This document shows positions 47,384-56,312 of a DNA stretch of 64,000 nt, in pieces. Every line of letters begins with the position of its first letter. The stretch's first letter is position 1. The stretch is from assembly GCF_000430505.1 (NCBI RefSeq), contig NZ_KE387152.1:447413-511412 (forward strand), written 5' to 3'. Origin of the DNA: Eisenibacter elegans DSM 3317 (GTDB taxonomy: Bacteria; Bacteroidota; Bacteroidia; Cytophagales; Microscillaceae). The notes beneath the pieces were generated by a model that saw only the letters and a program-made list of their open reading frames with translations, ran no database searches and was not told the origin of the DNA. A program made the position numbers and the translations under genes.

Positions 47384-47617
47384 AATGGGGTGAGTTGCAA
47401 AAATTAGTCCTCTGTGCCTAAAATTAGAAAATTATTTTTATTTTTGACTCAAGACCTGTGTGATTTTTGGCGCAAAAGCCCAAAAGTGCCGTGTCAGTAT
47501 GGGTACGAAGCCTTATCAATAAACGCCAAACACAAAAACACCTGTGAAGGTGTTTGTATAACATCGACTCAGTAATGCATCAATACATTCAATACACATA
47601 TCTAACCGTACTATCTT

Positions 47618-49126
47618 ATGGACGCATATTATTTCAATGAAGAGCACCGCCTGTTTAGAGAGGGCGTGCGTCAGTTTTTGGCCAAGGAGGTCATCCCACA
47701 CGTAGACCAGTGGGAGAAGGATGGGCGTGTGCCCAAGGAGCTGTGGCTCAAATTTGGTGAAATGGGCTATCTGGGGCTGAATTTCCCAGAGGAGTATGGC
47801 GGCATGGATGCCGATTTTTGGTATTCTGTAGTATTTCTGGAAGAGCTGGCGCGGTGTTTCTCAGGCGGCCTCGCAATTATCCCTACCGCACATCAGTATA
47901 TGGCCTTGCCCTATATTGCCAAGGTAGGCAGCGAATTCCTGAAAGACAAGTACCTGCGCAAGGGCATCAGTGGCGAGTGGCTCAGTTCGATAGCCATTAC
48001 GGAGCCATCGGCAGGCTCAGATGCAGCGGCCATCAAAACTACTGCCCGCCGCGAAGGTGATTATTATATCGTCAATGGCTCTAAAACCTTTATTACCAAT
48101 GGAGTATATGGCGACTTTCTGATAACGGTAGTCAAAACCAACCCCGCAGCCGGCAGCGCAGGGGTGAGCCTACTGGTGATTGACCGCCACGCCGAGGGGG
48201 TATCGGCCAATAAACTTAATAAGCTTGGCTGGCATGCATCGGACACAGCAGAGTTGTTTTTTGAAAATGTAAAAGTGCCGGTCGAAAACCTCATCGGAGA
48301 GGAGGGCAAGGGTTTTTATTATCTAATGGGTGGTCTTCAGTTGGAGCGCCTTGCAGGTGCGGTGGCAGCTACAGCAGCCTCAGATTTCGCCCTGAAATAT
48401 GCCCTAGAATATATGGGACAGCGGGAGGCATTTGGCCGTACTATTAATAAGTTTCAGGCGCTACGCCACCGTGTGGCCGATATGGCTGCCGAGATTGAAA
48501 GCACCAAATACTTTGTATACCACGCCTGTCGGATGCACAGCGACGGGCATTATGCCGTCAAGGAGGCTTCGATGGCCAAATTGTTGGCTACCGAGCTATC
48601 GGACAAGACGATGTACAAGGCCTTACAGTTTTTTGGTGGTTATGGGTTTATTGAGGATTACAAAATTGCGCGAATGTTCCGTGATAGCCGTGTGGGCACT
48701 ATTGGCGGGGGAAGTTCCGAAATTATGCGGGAGATTATCGCCAAGATGGTCATCGACGATGTCCAGTACGATAGCGCTATTGGCAAGCCTAAGGCCGACA
48801 AGCCTGTATATACGGCGGCGCAAATCATGGAAGGTCTGCCCAAACGTTTCAAATCTGAAAAGGCCGCACAGTATGAGGGCGTTTTTCATTTCGACCTCCA
48901 AGGCGAGGGCGGCGGGCAGTTTACGGTAGTGCTCAGCAAGGGTGATTGCCGGGTAGAAAGTGGTCTCCACGGCAGCCCCAACTGTGTGCTCCAAACCGAG
49001 GCCGGGGTGTATGTAGCCGTAGAAACCGGACAGATAAACGCGCAAGAGGCGTTTATGAGTGGCAAAATTAAGGCTTCCAACCCGATGGAAATGATGACTT
49101 TTGGAGGGCTGTTCAAAAAACTATAG
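47618..49126 (+). CDS. Acyl-CoA dehydrogenase fused to an SCP2-like lipid-binding domain
   Basis: Residues 1 to about 385 form an acyl-CoA dehydrogenase (SIAITEPSAGSDAAAIK for FAD and substrate; QFFGGYGFIEDYKIARMFRD). The usual C-terminal catalytic Glu position is replaced (TIGGGSSEIMREI), while an internal Glu is present in GGLQLERLAG (E243), the site used by isovaleryl- and long-chain enzymes. Residues about 400-502 match an SCP2 sterol-carrier domain (FHFDLQGEGGGQFTVVL, GSPNCVLQTE, MSGKIKASNPMEMM). The fused domain may deliver a bulky acyl-CoA. It is divergent from a TetR gene. Confidence 0.92.
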   Translation: MDAYYFNEEHRLFREGVRQFLAKEVIPHVDQWEKDGRVPKELWLKFGEMGYLGLNFPEEYGGMDADFWYSVVFLEELARCFSGGLAIIPTAHQYMALPYIAKVGSEFLKDKYLRKGISGEWLSSIAITEPSAGSDAAAIKTTARREGDYYIVNGSKTFITNGVYGDFLITVVKTNPAAGSAGVSLLVIDRHAEGVSANKLNKLGWHASDTAELFFENVKVPVENLIGEEGKGFYYLMGGLQLERLAGAVAATAASDFALKYALEYMGQREAFGRTINKFQALRHRVADMAAEIESTKYFVYHACRMHSDGHYAVKEASMAKLLATELSDKTMYKALQFFGGYGFIEDYKIARMFRDSRVGTIGGGSSEIMREIIAKMVIDDVQYDSAIGKPKADKPVYTAAQIMEGLPKRFKSEKAAQYEGVFHFDLQGEGGGQFTVVLSKGDCRVESGLHGSPNCVLQTEAGVYVAVETGQINAQEAFMSGKIKASNPMEMMTFGGLFKKL

Positions 49127-49206
49127 GCCGCAAACAGGGTGAGGTAGGAGAGCGTCAATGAAGCACTATGGCTCGCCTGCTTCGCCTTTAGCGCAAAAAT
49201 CGGCAT

Positions 49207-50517
49207 TTATTCTGGGCGGGCAAAAAGGTCTCTATCCGCAGGAAAATCCCTGATAGTTTGAAGCCCCCTCCGCATGATGCCTTGCAAGTCATACACAAAG
49301 AATGGCCCCCGCCAAGGGCCTGTGTTGGTGATGATAGCCCAACTGATACCATTGGGCAGACGACAAACGACGGCAGAAGTGCTGGCTAGACTTCCGGTGC
49401 GCACCCACTGTTCGGGGGCACATTGTTTCCAGCCAAGATAAATCCGCTGGGTAGTATCGCGTGGCGTTACCATCCGCTCAATAGAGGCTGGAGAAAGAAT
49501 CTTGGTTCTTGGGTTTTGAGGGTCTATGGCCGCTACTAGGCGCAGCAGGTCTGCCGGTGTAGTTACCCACCCACCAGCAGGCAGAAGCGCCTCCATGTAG
49601 GTTCCTTCATACACCCGAGAGGCCGAGTCACCGGTGCCATAAACCGATAGACGCTTAGGAGCGCCTACTTGTTCGTAATAGTAGGTTTCGAGCGGGTGGA
49701 GTTGCTCGGCGCGTGTTTTGCCGGCGTGTGTTTGAGCAGCGCCAATAGGTTTGAGCACTGCTTTTTGTACAAAATCATCGTAAGACATTCCACTGACTTT
49801 GGCCACTATTTCGCCCAAAAGCGAGTACCCAAAGTTGGAGTAATCATAAAAAGCACCGGGAGCGGCAACGAGTTTCTCACCCAACATGAAGCATATAGTC
49901 GTCTCGAAATCTGCCGGAGGCGGTACTCCCATTGCCTGGGCTACTTCGAGGTTTTTGAACATAGGGTCGGAGCGAAAGCGGTTGCGCCAGCCACCAGTGT
50001 GCTCCAACAGGTGTACGACCTCCAAGTCATAGATACGCTCATCGGCAATGGCTGTTTGGTATTTGAGGTCATTTAGGATTCCGTCTTTCCCAAAAACCTT
50101 GGTATCGAGTGTGATTTGCTGCTGTTCTACTAGTTTCATCACGGCTACTGCTGTGATGAGCTTGGATACACTGGCCACCCTGAGGCGGTGGTATGGCTCC
50201 ATCGCCAGCTTTGCGAGACTATCAGCATAGCCAAAGCCTTGGGCATAAACCAAGCGCCCGTCTTTCATTACGGCGACCGAAAGACCAGCGAGCTGATTTT
50301 GTTGGGTAAATTGCGCCAACATCCGCGTCATTTGTTTGAATTCGGGATGTGCGCCCTGTGTATTGTGTAAGAGGGTATGTTTGAGGATAATGCCCAAGTG
50401 CTCAGGAGCATTTTCAGCTATTTGATATTGTGGAGGGCGCTCCGCCGAAGCCCCTGTTTGGCAAGACCAACAGCTTAGACACAACAAAAGCACGAAAAGT
50501 AAGGGTAAACGAGGCAT
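49207..50517 (-). CDS. Serine hydrolase of the beta-lactamase class C/PBP4* family, lipoprotein
   Basis: The 436-residue protein has a lipoprotein-type signal (LLFVLLLCLSCWSCQTG; the second Cys fits the lipobox). The catalytic SxxK is in RVASVSKLITAVAV, the Tyr motif in YDYSNFGYSLLGEI, and a KTG-like box in VRTGSLASTS. The family includes D-amino-acid peptidases, esterases and class C beta-lactamases, so the substrate is open. A GTG 21 bases earlier could start it, but the -7 element at 50540 lies only 23 bases before ATG 50517 and supports the shorter form. Confidence 0.88.
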   Translation of the reverse strand: MPRLPLLFVLLLCLSCWSCQTGASAERPPQYQIAENAPEHLGIILKHTLLHNTQGAHPEFKQMTRMLAQFTQQNQLAGLSVAVMKDGRLVYAQGFGYADSLAKLAMEPYHRLRVASVSKLITAVAVMKLVEQQQITLDTKVFGKDGILNDLKYQTAIADERIYDLEVVHLLEHTGGWRNRFRSDPMFKNLEVAQAMGVPPPADFETTICFMLGEKLVAAPGAFYDYSNFGYSLLGEIVAKVSGMSYDDFVQKAVLKPIGAAQTHAGKTRAEQLHPLETYYYEQVGAPKRLSVYGTGDSASRVYEGTYMEALLPAGGWVTTPADLLRLVAAIDPQNPRTKILSPASIERMVTPRDTTQRIYLGWKQCAPEQWVRTGSLASTSAVVCRLPNGISWAIITNTGPWRGPFFVYDLQGIMRRGLQTIRDFPADRDLFARPE

Positions 50518-50539
50518 AAATCTGGGGAGATAGTGCACG

Positions 50540-50547
50540 CAAAGCTA
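50540..50547 (-). promoter_or_regulatory. -7 element for the serine hydrolase gene
   Basis: On the minus strand this reads TAGCTTTG, an exact TAnnTTTG match, 23 bases before ATG 50517. It decides the start against the GTG at 50538. Confidence 0.6.
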
Positions 50548-50727
50548 AGAAAAAATGTGCTAAGTATATCGGAGCATGGGTTTTTGGCAGGACTTGCTGC
50601 CCGCAAACTACTGATATCACTTAGGGTGCTTCGAGGATGGGTGTATAATTAAGGCACTCAAAAACCGATGCACTCGATTGCTGTGGAATATTTTACTGCC
50701 GAAGCCCCAGCCAAGACACAAGAATAT

Positions 50728-50903
50728 CATACCACTGGATATTTTCTGATTTGGCTTTGATTCAATAAGCCGCTTAACCACATAGGGGCTTTCGAAAAAT
50801 TTGCAAAGCCCTCAACATTTGCGCTCCATCGCGCTTAAGTGTATGTCGAGAGCTTGGAGGGCAGGAGCACAACAACGACGAAAACCAAAAATATCCAGTA
50901 GCG
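50728..50903. repeat. MITE-like element E8, long form
   Basis: The ends CATACCACTGGATATTTTC and AAAAATATCCAGTAGCG form inverted repeats. The interior matches E3 in reverse order (GGCTTTGATTCAATAAGC, ACCACATAGGGGCTTTCG, CAACAACGACGAAAA). Its right end lies 13 bases before the -7 element of the amidohydrolase gene. Confidence 0.75.
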
Positions 50904-50916
50904 AGCAAGATTTTCG

Positions 50917-50924
50917 TATCTTTG
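50917..50924 (+). promoter_or_regulatory. -7 element for the M20 amidohydrolase gene
   Basis: TATCTTTG is an exact TAnnTTTG match, 38 bases before the ATG. It lies 13 bases past MITE-like element E8, so the upstream promoter half would be within the element. Confidence 0.55.
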
Positions 50925-50962
50925 TTGGATAAGCGATTATTCCTGATTCATACTCCTGACCA

Positions 50963-52177
50963 ATGAGCACACTCAAACAAACCGTTCATACACTAGCCCG
51001 CCAACTCCGCGACACCTTAATACAAGACCGCCGCCACCTCCACGCCCACCCAGAGCTGTCTTTTGAAGAGCACGAAACGATGCGCTTTGTGGCTGAGCGC
51101 CTACAAGCCGCCGGTATCGAAGCGCACGCAGGCATAGCAGACACTGGCTTGGTAGCCTATATCAAAGGGCGTAACCCCGAGAGCCGTACGGTAGCCCTAC
51201 GCGCCGATATGGATGCGCTGCCGATAGTAGAGCAGAATGATGTCCCCTACAAGTCTACCCACGAAGGGGTGATGCACGCCTGTGGCCACGACGTACATAC
51301 GGCCTCGCTCTTGGGTGCAGCGCGTATCCTGAACCAAGTAAAAAATGAGTTTGAGGGAACAGTCAAGCTTATTTTCCAACCCGGAGAAGAAAAGTTTCCC
51401 GGAGGAGCCTCGCTGATGATTAAAGAAGGGGTACTGCAGGCCCAACACCAAACCCCCGCACCACATAGCATCGTAGGCCAACACGTCATGCCGCTGATTC
51501 CGGTAGGAAAGGTAGGCTTCAGAGAGGGGATGTATATGGCCAGCACGGACGAGATTTACCTGACTGTGCGCGGCAAAGGAGGCCACGGAGCTATGCCCGA
51601 AATGTGTATAGACCCAGTCCTGATTACAGCACACCTCATCACCGCCCTACAGCAAATTATCAGTCGCAATAGCAACCCTAAAATGCCCTCTGTATTGAGC
51701 TTCGGTAAGGTCATTGCCCAAGGAGCCACCAATGTCATCCCCAATGAGGTACACATCGAGGGCACTTTCCGTACCTATGACGAGACTTGGCGCTATGAAG
51801 CACACCGACGTATCCGACAGATGGTCGAGGGCATCGCTGCGTCGATGGGGGGGGAAGCACTGCTTGACATCAAGGTGGGCTATCCACATCTCAAAAACCA
51901 TCCTGAGCTGACACGCCGCGCCCGTGCTGCTGCTGTTGGGTATCTGGGAGAAGAAAACGTCGTAGACCTCGACCTATGGTTGGCAGGAGAAGACTTCGCG
52001 TATTATTCTCAGCAAGTTGACGCTTGTTTTTACCGTCTTGGCACCCGTAACGAGGCCAAGGGCATTGTCTCTTCCGTACACACCCCCACCTTTGATATTG
52101 ATGAGGACGCACTCGAAATCGGTGCCGGCCTGATGGCTTGGATTGCCCTCGAAGAGCTACGGCAAAGCCAATGTTAA
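50963..52177 (+). CDS. M20 family amidohydrolase
   Basis: The 404-residue enzyme has the M20D metal and substrate motifs: RHLHAHPELSFEEHET, LRADMDALPIVEQNDVPY, HACGHDVHTASLLGAARIL and LIFQPGEEKFPGGASLMI, with the dimerisation lid near EVHIEGTFRTYDE. Such enzymes remove acyl or indole groups from N-acyl or conjugated amino acids, or deacylate aminoacyl compounds. No signal peptide is present. It seems to be transcribed alone. Confidence 0.92.
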   Translation: MSTLKQTVHTLARQLRDTLIQDRRHLHAHPELSFEEHETMRFVAERLQAAGIEAHAGIADTGLVAYIKGRNPESRTVALRADMDALPIVEQNDVPYKSTHEGVMHACGHDVHTASLLGAARILNQVKNEFEGTVKLIFQPGEEKFPGGASLMIKEGVLQAQHQTPAPHSIVGQHVMPLIPVGKVGFREGMYMASTDEIYLTVRGKGGHGAMPEMCIDPVLITAHLITALQQIISRNSNPKMPSVLSFGKVIAQGATNVIPNEVHIEGTFRTYDETWRYEAHRRIRQMVEGIAASMGGEALLDIKVGYPHLKNHPELTRRARAAAVGYLGEENVVDLDLWLAGEDFAYYSQQVDACFYRLGTRNEAKGIVSSVHTPTFDIDEDALEIGAGLMAWIALEELRQSQC

Positions 52178-52247
52178 ACTTTTGTTATGTAGACTTTATA
52201 TTAGTTTCAAGCTTTATCAAAGCCATAGGGAGCAGTCATAATTAACG

Positions 52248-52255
52248 TATTTTTG
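52248..52255 (+). promoter_or_regulatory. -7 element for the Na/Pi symporter gene
   Basis: TATTTTTG is an exact TAnnTTTG match, 26 bases before the ATG at 52281. Confidence 0.55.
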
Positions 52256-52280
52256 CGGCTTAGTTTGTTGGATAAACCCT

Positions 52281-53921
52281 ATGGAAAGCCCCTTAAAGAC
52301 ATCAGTAACTAACACAAAACCAAGCTTTTTGTCTGTTTCTCAAACAAGACAATACGGATGGTCGGTTTTGTGCTTTGCTTTGCTGTTGTTAACATTCTTG
52401 ACAGCCCTGCAAGTGATGATTGCCGCCTTCAAAATCTTAGGGAGAGATACCCTAGAGCAGGTCGTTATCGCCACATATAACCCCTTCGTAGGCTTATTCA
52501 TAGGGCTTCTGGCCACAGCAGTAGTACAAAGCAGCTCTACTGTTACAACTACTGTTGTGGTGTTGGTTGCTTCGGGAACGGTTGCGCTCGAAAATGCGGT
52601 TTTTATGGTGATGGGAGCCAATATTGGCACTACCGTAACGAGCACAATGGTAGCTATGGGGCACGTAACCCGCAAGAAAGAGTTTCGAAAGGCTATTGCT
52701 GCGGCCACGTTACACGACTTCTTCAACATCTTCACGACACTCATCCTGCTTCCGTTGGAGTATTACTTTAGACTACTTTCGCGCCTAGCCACCTTTATCA
52801 CCGCACAAATCACCTTCAACCCTACACAAAGTGCTTATATCAATCCCATACATACCTTCATTACGGGGGGGACTGATTGGCTGGTACATCAAATGTCGGG
52901 GTATGTCGGGCTGGTGTTGTTTTTGGCTTTTGTCCTTATCTTTACTTCATTGCGTTTGATAGGCTGGCTCTTTAAGCGGATGCTTGATGTAAAAAATAGT
53001 GCCTTCCTGAGCGACCGAATGTTTGCCACACCTGCGCACGCTCTCGGGTTTGGAGCGCTGATTACGGCGGTGTTTCAGTCTAGCTCCTTAACTTCTTCTC
53101 TGATAGTCCCTCTGGTAGCCCACAACCGATTGCCGCTGCGGAAGGCTTTCCCATTCATCATGGGGGTCAATGTTGGCACGACCATTACAGCCCTGATTGC
53201 CGCCACTTCGGCTTTTTCAGAAGCCTTTAGCATCGCCCTGACACACTTGCTCTTCAACCTTATTGGAGTGCTAATCTTATTTCCCATTCCGGCCATTCGC
53301 AACTTACCCATCCGCCTAGCAAGAGAGCTGGGAAAAGCCACCTTGCGCAGCCGGTTTGTAGGCTTCAGCTATATTCTAGCCCTGTTTTTCTTACTTCCCT
53401 TCTTGTTGATTGCCTTCAACAAAAATAACATCACTGTCAAAGAACACATCTATACCGAAGATAGCCATCAATTGGCACAGCTCAGCAGCGCAGTACAGTT
53501 TATCTATCCTAAGGCGATGCTGGAAGCGCAAAAACTGCTCTACCGCCAACAGATTTACGTCCCCAAGGAGTGGGCTTTGGACAATACGCTGTTCCAAGAT
53601 GTGCTCTACAGTCACCGCGAATCAGACACACTGTATATCAATAATATCCCCTTGTACCTTACACAAGACGGCTCCTGTATGGGATATGAAGACACACAGC
53701 GCCAGTATGAGTATTGTGTAGAAAGTGTACAATACAACTTTGTGCTCCGTCCGGATTTGAAGTTTGATACTTGCTTTATTGTCCGACGAAGGATGTTGGA
53801 AGCACCTTACCATACCCAGCGTATTTTTATAGCCCCAACCCAACGCTGGATTTTACGATGGGAACTCTATAACCGTGACGAACGCCTGCTGGGATTCAAG
53901 GAATTAGCCACTATCCGATAG
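52281..53921 (+). CDS. Na+/phosphate symporter family protein
   Basis: The 546-residue membrane protein has two inverted repeats of the PNaS family, each with a QSSS signature (VVQSSSTVTTTVVVLVASG; VFQSSSLTSSLIVPLVAHN) and a GxNxGTT motif (MGANIGTTVTST; MGVNVGTTITALI). About nine to ten spans are expected. The C-terminal 150 residues are soluble and not recognised (LKFDTCFIVRRRMLEAPY); they replace the PhoU-like domain seen in some relatives. It should move phosphate with sodium across the inner membrane. Confidence 0.9.
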   Translation: MESPLKTSVTNTKPSFLSVSQTRQYGWSVLCFALLLLTFLTALQVMIAAFKILGRDTLEQVVIATYNPFVGLFIGLLATAVVQSSSTVTTTVVVLVASGTVALENAVFMVMGANIGTTVTSTMVAMGHVTRKKEFRKAIAAATLHDFFNIFTTLILLPLEYYFRLLSRLATFITAQITFNPTQSAYINPIHTFITGGTDWLVHQMSGYVGLVLFLAFVLIFTSLRLIGWLFKRMLDVKNSAFLSDRMFATPAHALGFGALITAVFQSSSLTSSLIVPLVAHNRLPLRKAFPFIMGVNVGTTITALIAATSAFSEAFSIALTHLLFNLIGVLILFPIPAIRNLPIRLARELGKATLRSRFVGFSYILALFFLLPFLLIAFNKNNITVKEHIYTEDSHQLAQLSSAVQFIYPKAMLEAQKLLYRQQIYVPKEWALDNTLFQDVLYSHRESDTLYINNIPLYLTQDGSCMGYEDTQRQYEYCVESVQYNFVLRPDLKFDTCFIVRRRMLEAPYHTQRIFIAPTQRWILRWELYNRDERLLGFKELATIR

Positions 53922-54006
53922 CCTAGGCCTGTATCAGGAAATAGCACGAACGCGCCACACAGTCTTACTGTGATTGGAAACAGCCCACCCTCCTCCAAAA
54001 AACATA

Positions 54007-54031
54007 CCCCTGTAGTCAATGACCACAGGGG
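54007..54031. terminator. Possible terminator hairpin after the symporter gene
   Basis: CCCCTGT (54007-54013) pairs with ACAGGGG (54025-54031) around an 11-base loop. A T run is present only on the minus strand (plus AAAAAA just upstream), so termination of the plus-strand gene would depend on the stem alone. Confidence 0.45.
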
Positions 54032-54166
54032 ATGCGTCTTAAACGTCAATAATAAACAACACTGTTGAGAAGGCTATTTTGGTAAATAGCTATAGATTCG
54101 TAGAATTTTTTTGAGATTTTGGTTAGATTCGAATATTCATATATTTCAAATAACCAAATATATACT

Positions 54167-54799
54167 ATGCTCTTACATAAAAACCATACTTATCACGCAT
54201 TGTTGCTGCTCTTTGCCTGCTTCTTAGGCAGCAGTGCTTGGGCACAAGCCAGCTTTGACCCACGCATCCCCGACGGAATTGTCAAACCTAAGTCCTACCG
54301 CATCAGCCTCCAAGGTAAGGGCAATACCTTTACCGTACCCGAAGGGCGCAACTTATACATCACACGGCTTACGGTATCTCCTTCATCTGTGATGAGCGAT
54401 ACCGGATTTCTGACCATCGATGGGATGCCCGTGATGAGCTTCAACAAAGGCCTAGACCTCTGTGGTATTGGCCTAGACTAATACCTCGCCACGCCGTTAT
54501 TGGTGGGCGAAGGTAGCAAATTGGCCGTTGAGGGGCACGGAGAGCTACACCTACAGGTCTTGACGGTAGAGGCCAAGGTGCCAGTGGTGATTTTCAAGGC
54601 CAATGAGCCTATGAAAATCCCCGAAGGCAAGACTTTTGTCTTGATGCATACCATTCGTGAGCGTACTTGTGATGTGGCCTACAAAGGTACATTTACCTTT
54701 GGGGAGATTGATGCGCTGCATTTTCCGGAGTTTTTTGATGACCTCAGCGAGATTAAGACAGAGGCCGACAATCGCATCCGTTTGGGCTATCTATATTGA
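54167..54799 (+). pseudogene. Secreted protein interrupted by an in-frame TAA
   Basis: ATG 54167 begins a signal peptide (YHALLLLFACFLGSSAWAQA). The frame runs to a TAA at 54479-54481 (before it GLDLCGIGLD) and then, in the same frame, stays open from YLATPLLVGEGSKLAVEG to a stop at 54797-54799. The two parts read as one protein of about 210 residues with two similar beta motifs (FTVPEGRNLYITRL and MKIPEGKTFVLMHT). A single base change (for example from CAA or GAA) explains the stop. The family is not recognised. Alternatively only the first 104 residues are made. Confidence 0.65.
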
Positions 54800-54811
54800 T
54801 TGCCCTGTATG

Positions 54812-54900
54812 TATACCCAATCAGAACCAGTTTGGGAGATATATACGCACGGAAAATACTGGAGAATCAAGAAAATCAAATCTTGTGCATCTTGGTGTAT
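54812..54900 (+). repeat. R repeat copy R4, uninterrupted, with internal deletion
   Basis: It begins TATACCCAATCAGAACCAG and ends ATCTTGGTGTAT; the insertion site reads GTTTGGGAGATATATA without an element. About 13 bases of the CTCAAATCAAGTGAAT part are missing. Confidence 0.7.
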
Positions 54901-54907
54901 TTTTCCT

Positions 54908-54945
54908 AAAAACCCTTGCCAGCTGACCCAGCCGCAAGGGTTTTT
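54908..54945. terminator. Bidirectional terminator
   Basis: AAAAACCCTTGC (54908-54919) and GCAAGGGTTTTT (54934-54945) form a perfect 12-bp stem, giving a T run on either strand. It can serve the interrupted secreted-protein gene (plus) and the DUF429 gene (minus, ending 55059). Confidence 0.9.
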
Positions 54946-55058
54946 GACGGTATATATATATGGCAAAGCAACGCTTTGATTTGGTTTAGCAAAGGTACAC
55001 AAGCTTGATATATCGAACAAATTGATAATACAAATAGAAATATAATCAAAAACTATCA

Positions 55059-55685
55059 TCACAAATAAATAGCCCCCTCTTCGGGGTCGCCATATATTTC
55101 GGCCAAACCTTGCTGATAATGGTATGCACCAAGCCAGGCCAAGAGCGCATCGACCTCATGCCAAGTACTGGGCAAATTTCCCCAGTGGAGCTCAGGATAA
55201 AGGGCTTGAATCGCTTTCAGTACATCAGCCATACTGTCTAGTGATTTTTTGTAGCCCAAAGGTTTGAGCCCAAGGCGCTCGGCTTGCGCGCCCGGGTATG
55301 TTTCAATCAGAGGGCATACTTCGCCCAAAGCATAGCGCAAGCGGATAGCCCGAGCTGTAAGACCACCCAGAAACATAGGCGACATAGCTTGTAAGGCCTT
55401 ATCACCCACACGGTAAAAGAAATCAGCTGTAGCATCTGCTTCACCAAGGCGCTGATACACCTTTGGCAAAGACAAGGGCGCATCAATAAAAACAAGCGCC
55501 GGTTGTAAGTAATGTAGTCTATCCAGAAGCCACTGGTCTGCATCTTTTTTGGCGGCAACAAGCTCCCAGCAACATTGCCCGTCGGGCAAACGATAGAACA
55601 AGGCCGTGGTTCCGGCTAGCTTTGCGCCATAATCCACACCTACCAAAAGCGCGTCGGGTGAAAGCTCAGTGGGGAGGGGTCGCAT
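55059..55685 (-). CDS. DUF429 family protein
   Basis: The 208-residue protein has an RNase H-like start (LLVGVDYGAKLAGTTALF), an acidic FIDAPLSLP motif, then PLIETYPGAQAERLG and, near the end, EVDALLAWLGAY. These Asp/Glu positions fit the DUF429 family, predicted to be nuclease-like, but activity is not established. It begins 11 bases after the SixA gene and is probably cotranscribed with it. Confidence 0.8.
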   Translation of the reverse strand: MRPLPTELSPDALLVGVDYGAKLAGTTALFYRLPDGQCCWELVAAKKDADQWLLDRLHYLQPALVFIDAPLSLPKVYQRLGEADATADFFYRVGDKALQAMSPMFLGGLTARAIRLRYALGEVCPLIETYPGAQAERLGLKPLGYKKSLDSMADVLKAIQALYPELHWGNLPSTWHEVDALLAWLGAYHYQQGLAEIYGDPEEGAIYL

Positions 55686-55696
55686 CTGCGAGAGGG

Positions 55697-56209
55697 TTAT
55701 TTTATTTTTTTGGGAAAATAGCGCCTCGGAAACTCAAAAAAGACTTGATTGGCGGCCTGTTGGTCGTTGAGCGCTGCCCAATGTTCTTGTTGAAAATCAA
55801 GCCTTACCAAGCCTGTTGTGGGGATATTGGGCAGCGGCGTACTGCTCCAATAATTGTGCAGTTGGGTCAACTCGGGGTTGTGTCCTATGATAAGAGCCTC
55901 ACTCCATTCATCAGGAAAACTACTAACGAGCTGTATTTGGTCTTCGAGAGTCCCATAGTAGAGGCTGTCGTTGTAGTGAATTCGTGTTTTATCTAACTGC
56001 AATACATTGACAAAACTTAGCGCGGTAAGTCGGGTGCGTTCAGCCGGGCTTACTATCATCGCATCCAGTTGGGGGTGTCGTTGTAGCAGTATTTGCGCCA
56101 TAAAAGGCGCATCGCGTTTACCCCGCTCATTAAGCGGGCGGTAGAAGTCATCCAGAGAACTGTCTTTCCAACTCGATTTGGCGTGTCTCAAAAGATAAAG
56201 TGTCTTCAT
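55697..56209 (-). CDS. SixA-type phosphohistidine phosphatase
   Basis: The 170-residue protein has the histidine-phosphatase signature LYLLRHAKSSWKDSS, SPAERTRLTALSF and the second catalytic His in LIIGHNPELTQL. Relatives of SixA remove phosphate from phosphohistidine proteins. It forms a two-gene unit with the DUF429 gene. A -7 element lies 90 bases upstream. Confidence 0.9.
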   Translation of the reverse strand: MKTLYLLRHAKSSWKDSSLDDFYRPLNERGKRDAPFMAQILLQRHPQLDAMIVSPAERTRLTALSFVNVLQLDKTRIHYNDSLYYGTLEDQIQLVSSFPDEWSEALIIGHNPELTQLHNYWSSTPLPNIPTTGLVRLDFQQEHWAALNDQQAANQVFFEFPRRYFPKKIK

Positions 56210-56299
56210 AGAACCTGTGCTGGCCTATCAGCAAAAAGTAAGCGCATCAAAGCAGGGGCTGATAAGTACCAATTAGTGTGTGGGGCTAATGATTGAACG

Positions 56300-56307
56300 C
56301 AAAGATA
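56300..56307 (-). promoter_or_regulatory. -7 element for the SixA-DUF429 unit
   Basis: On the minus strand this reads TATCTTTG, an exact TAnnTTTG match, 90 bases before the SixA start. Confidence 0.45.
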
Positions 56308-56312
56308 CAACT

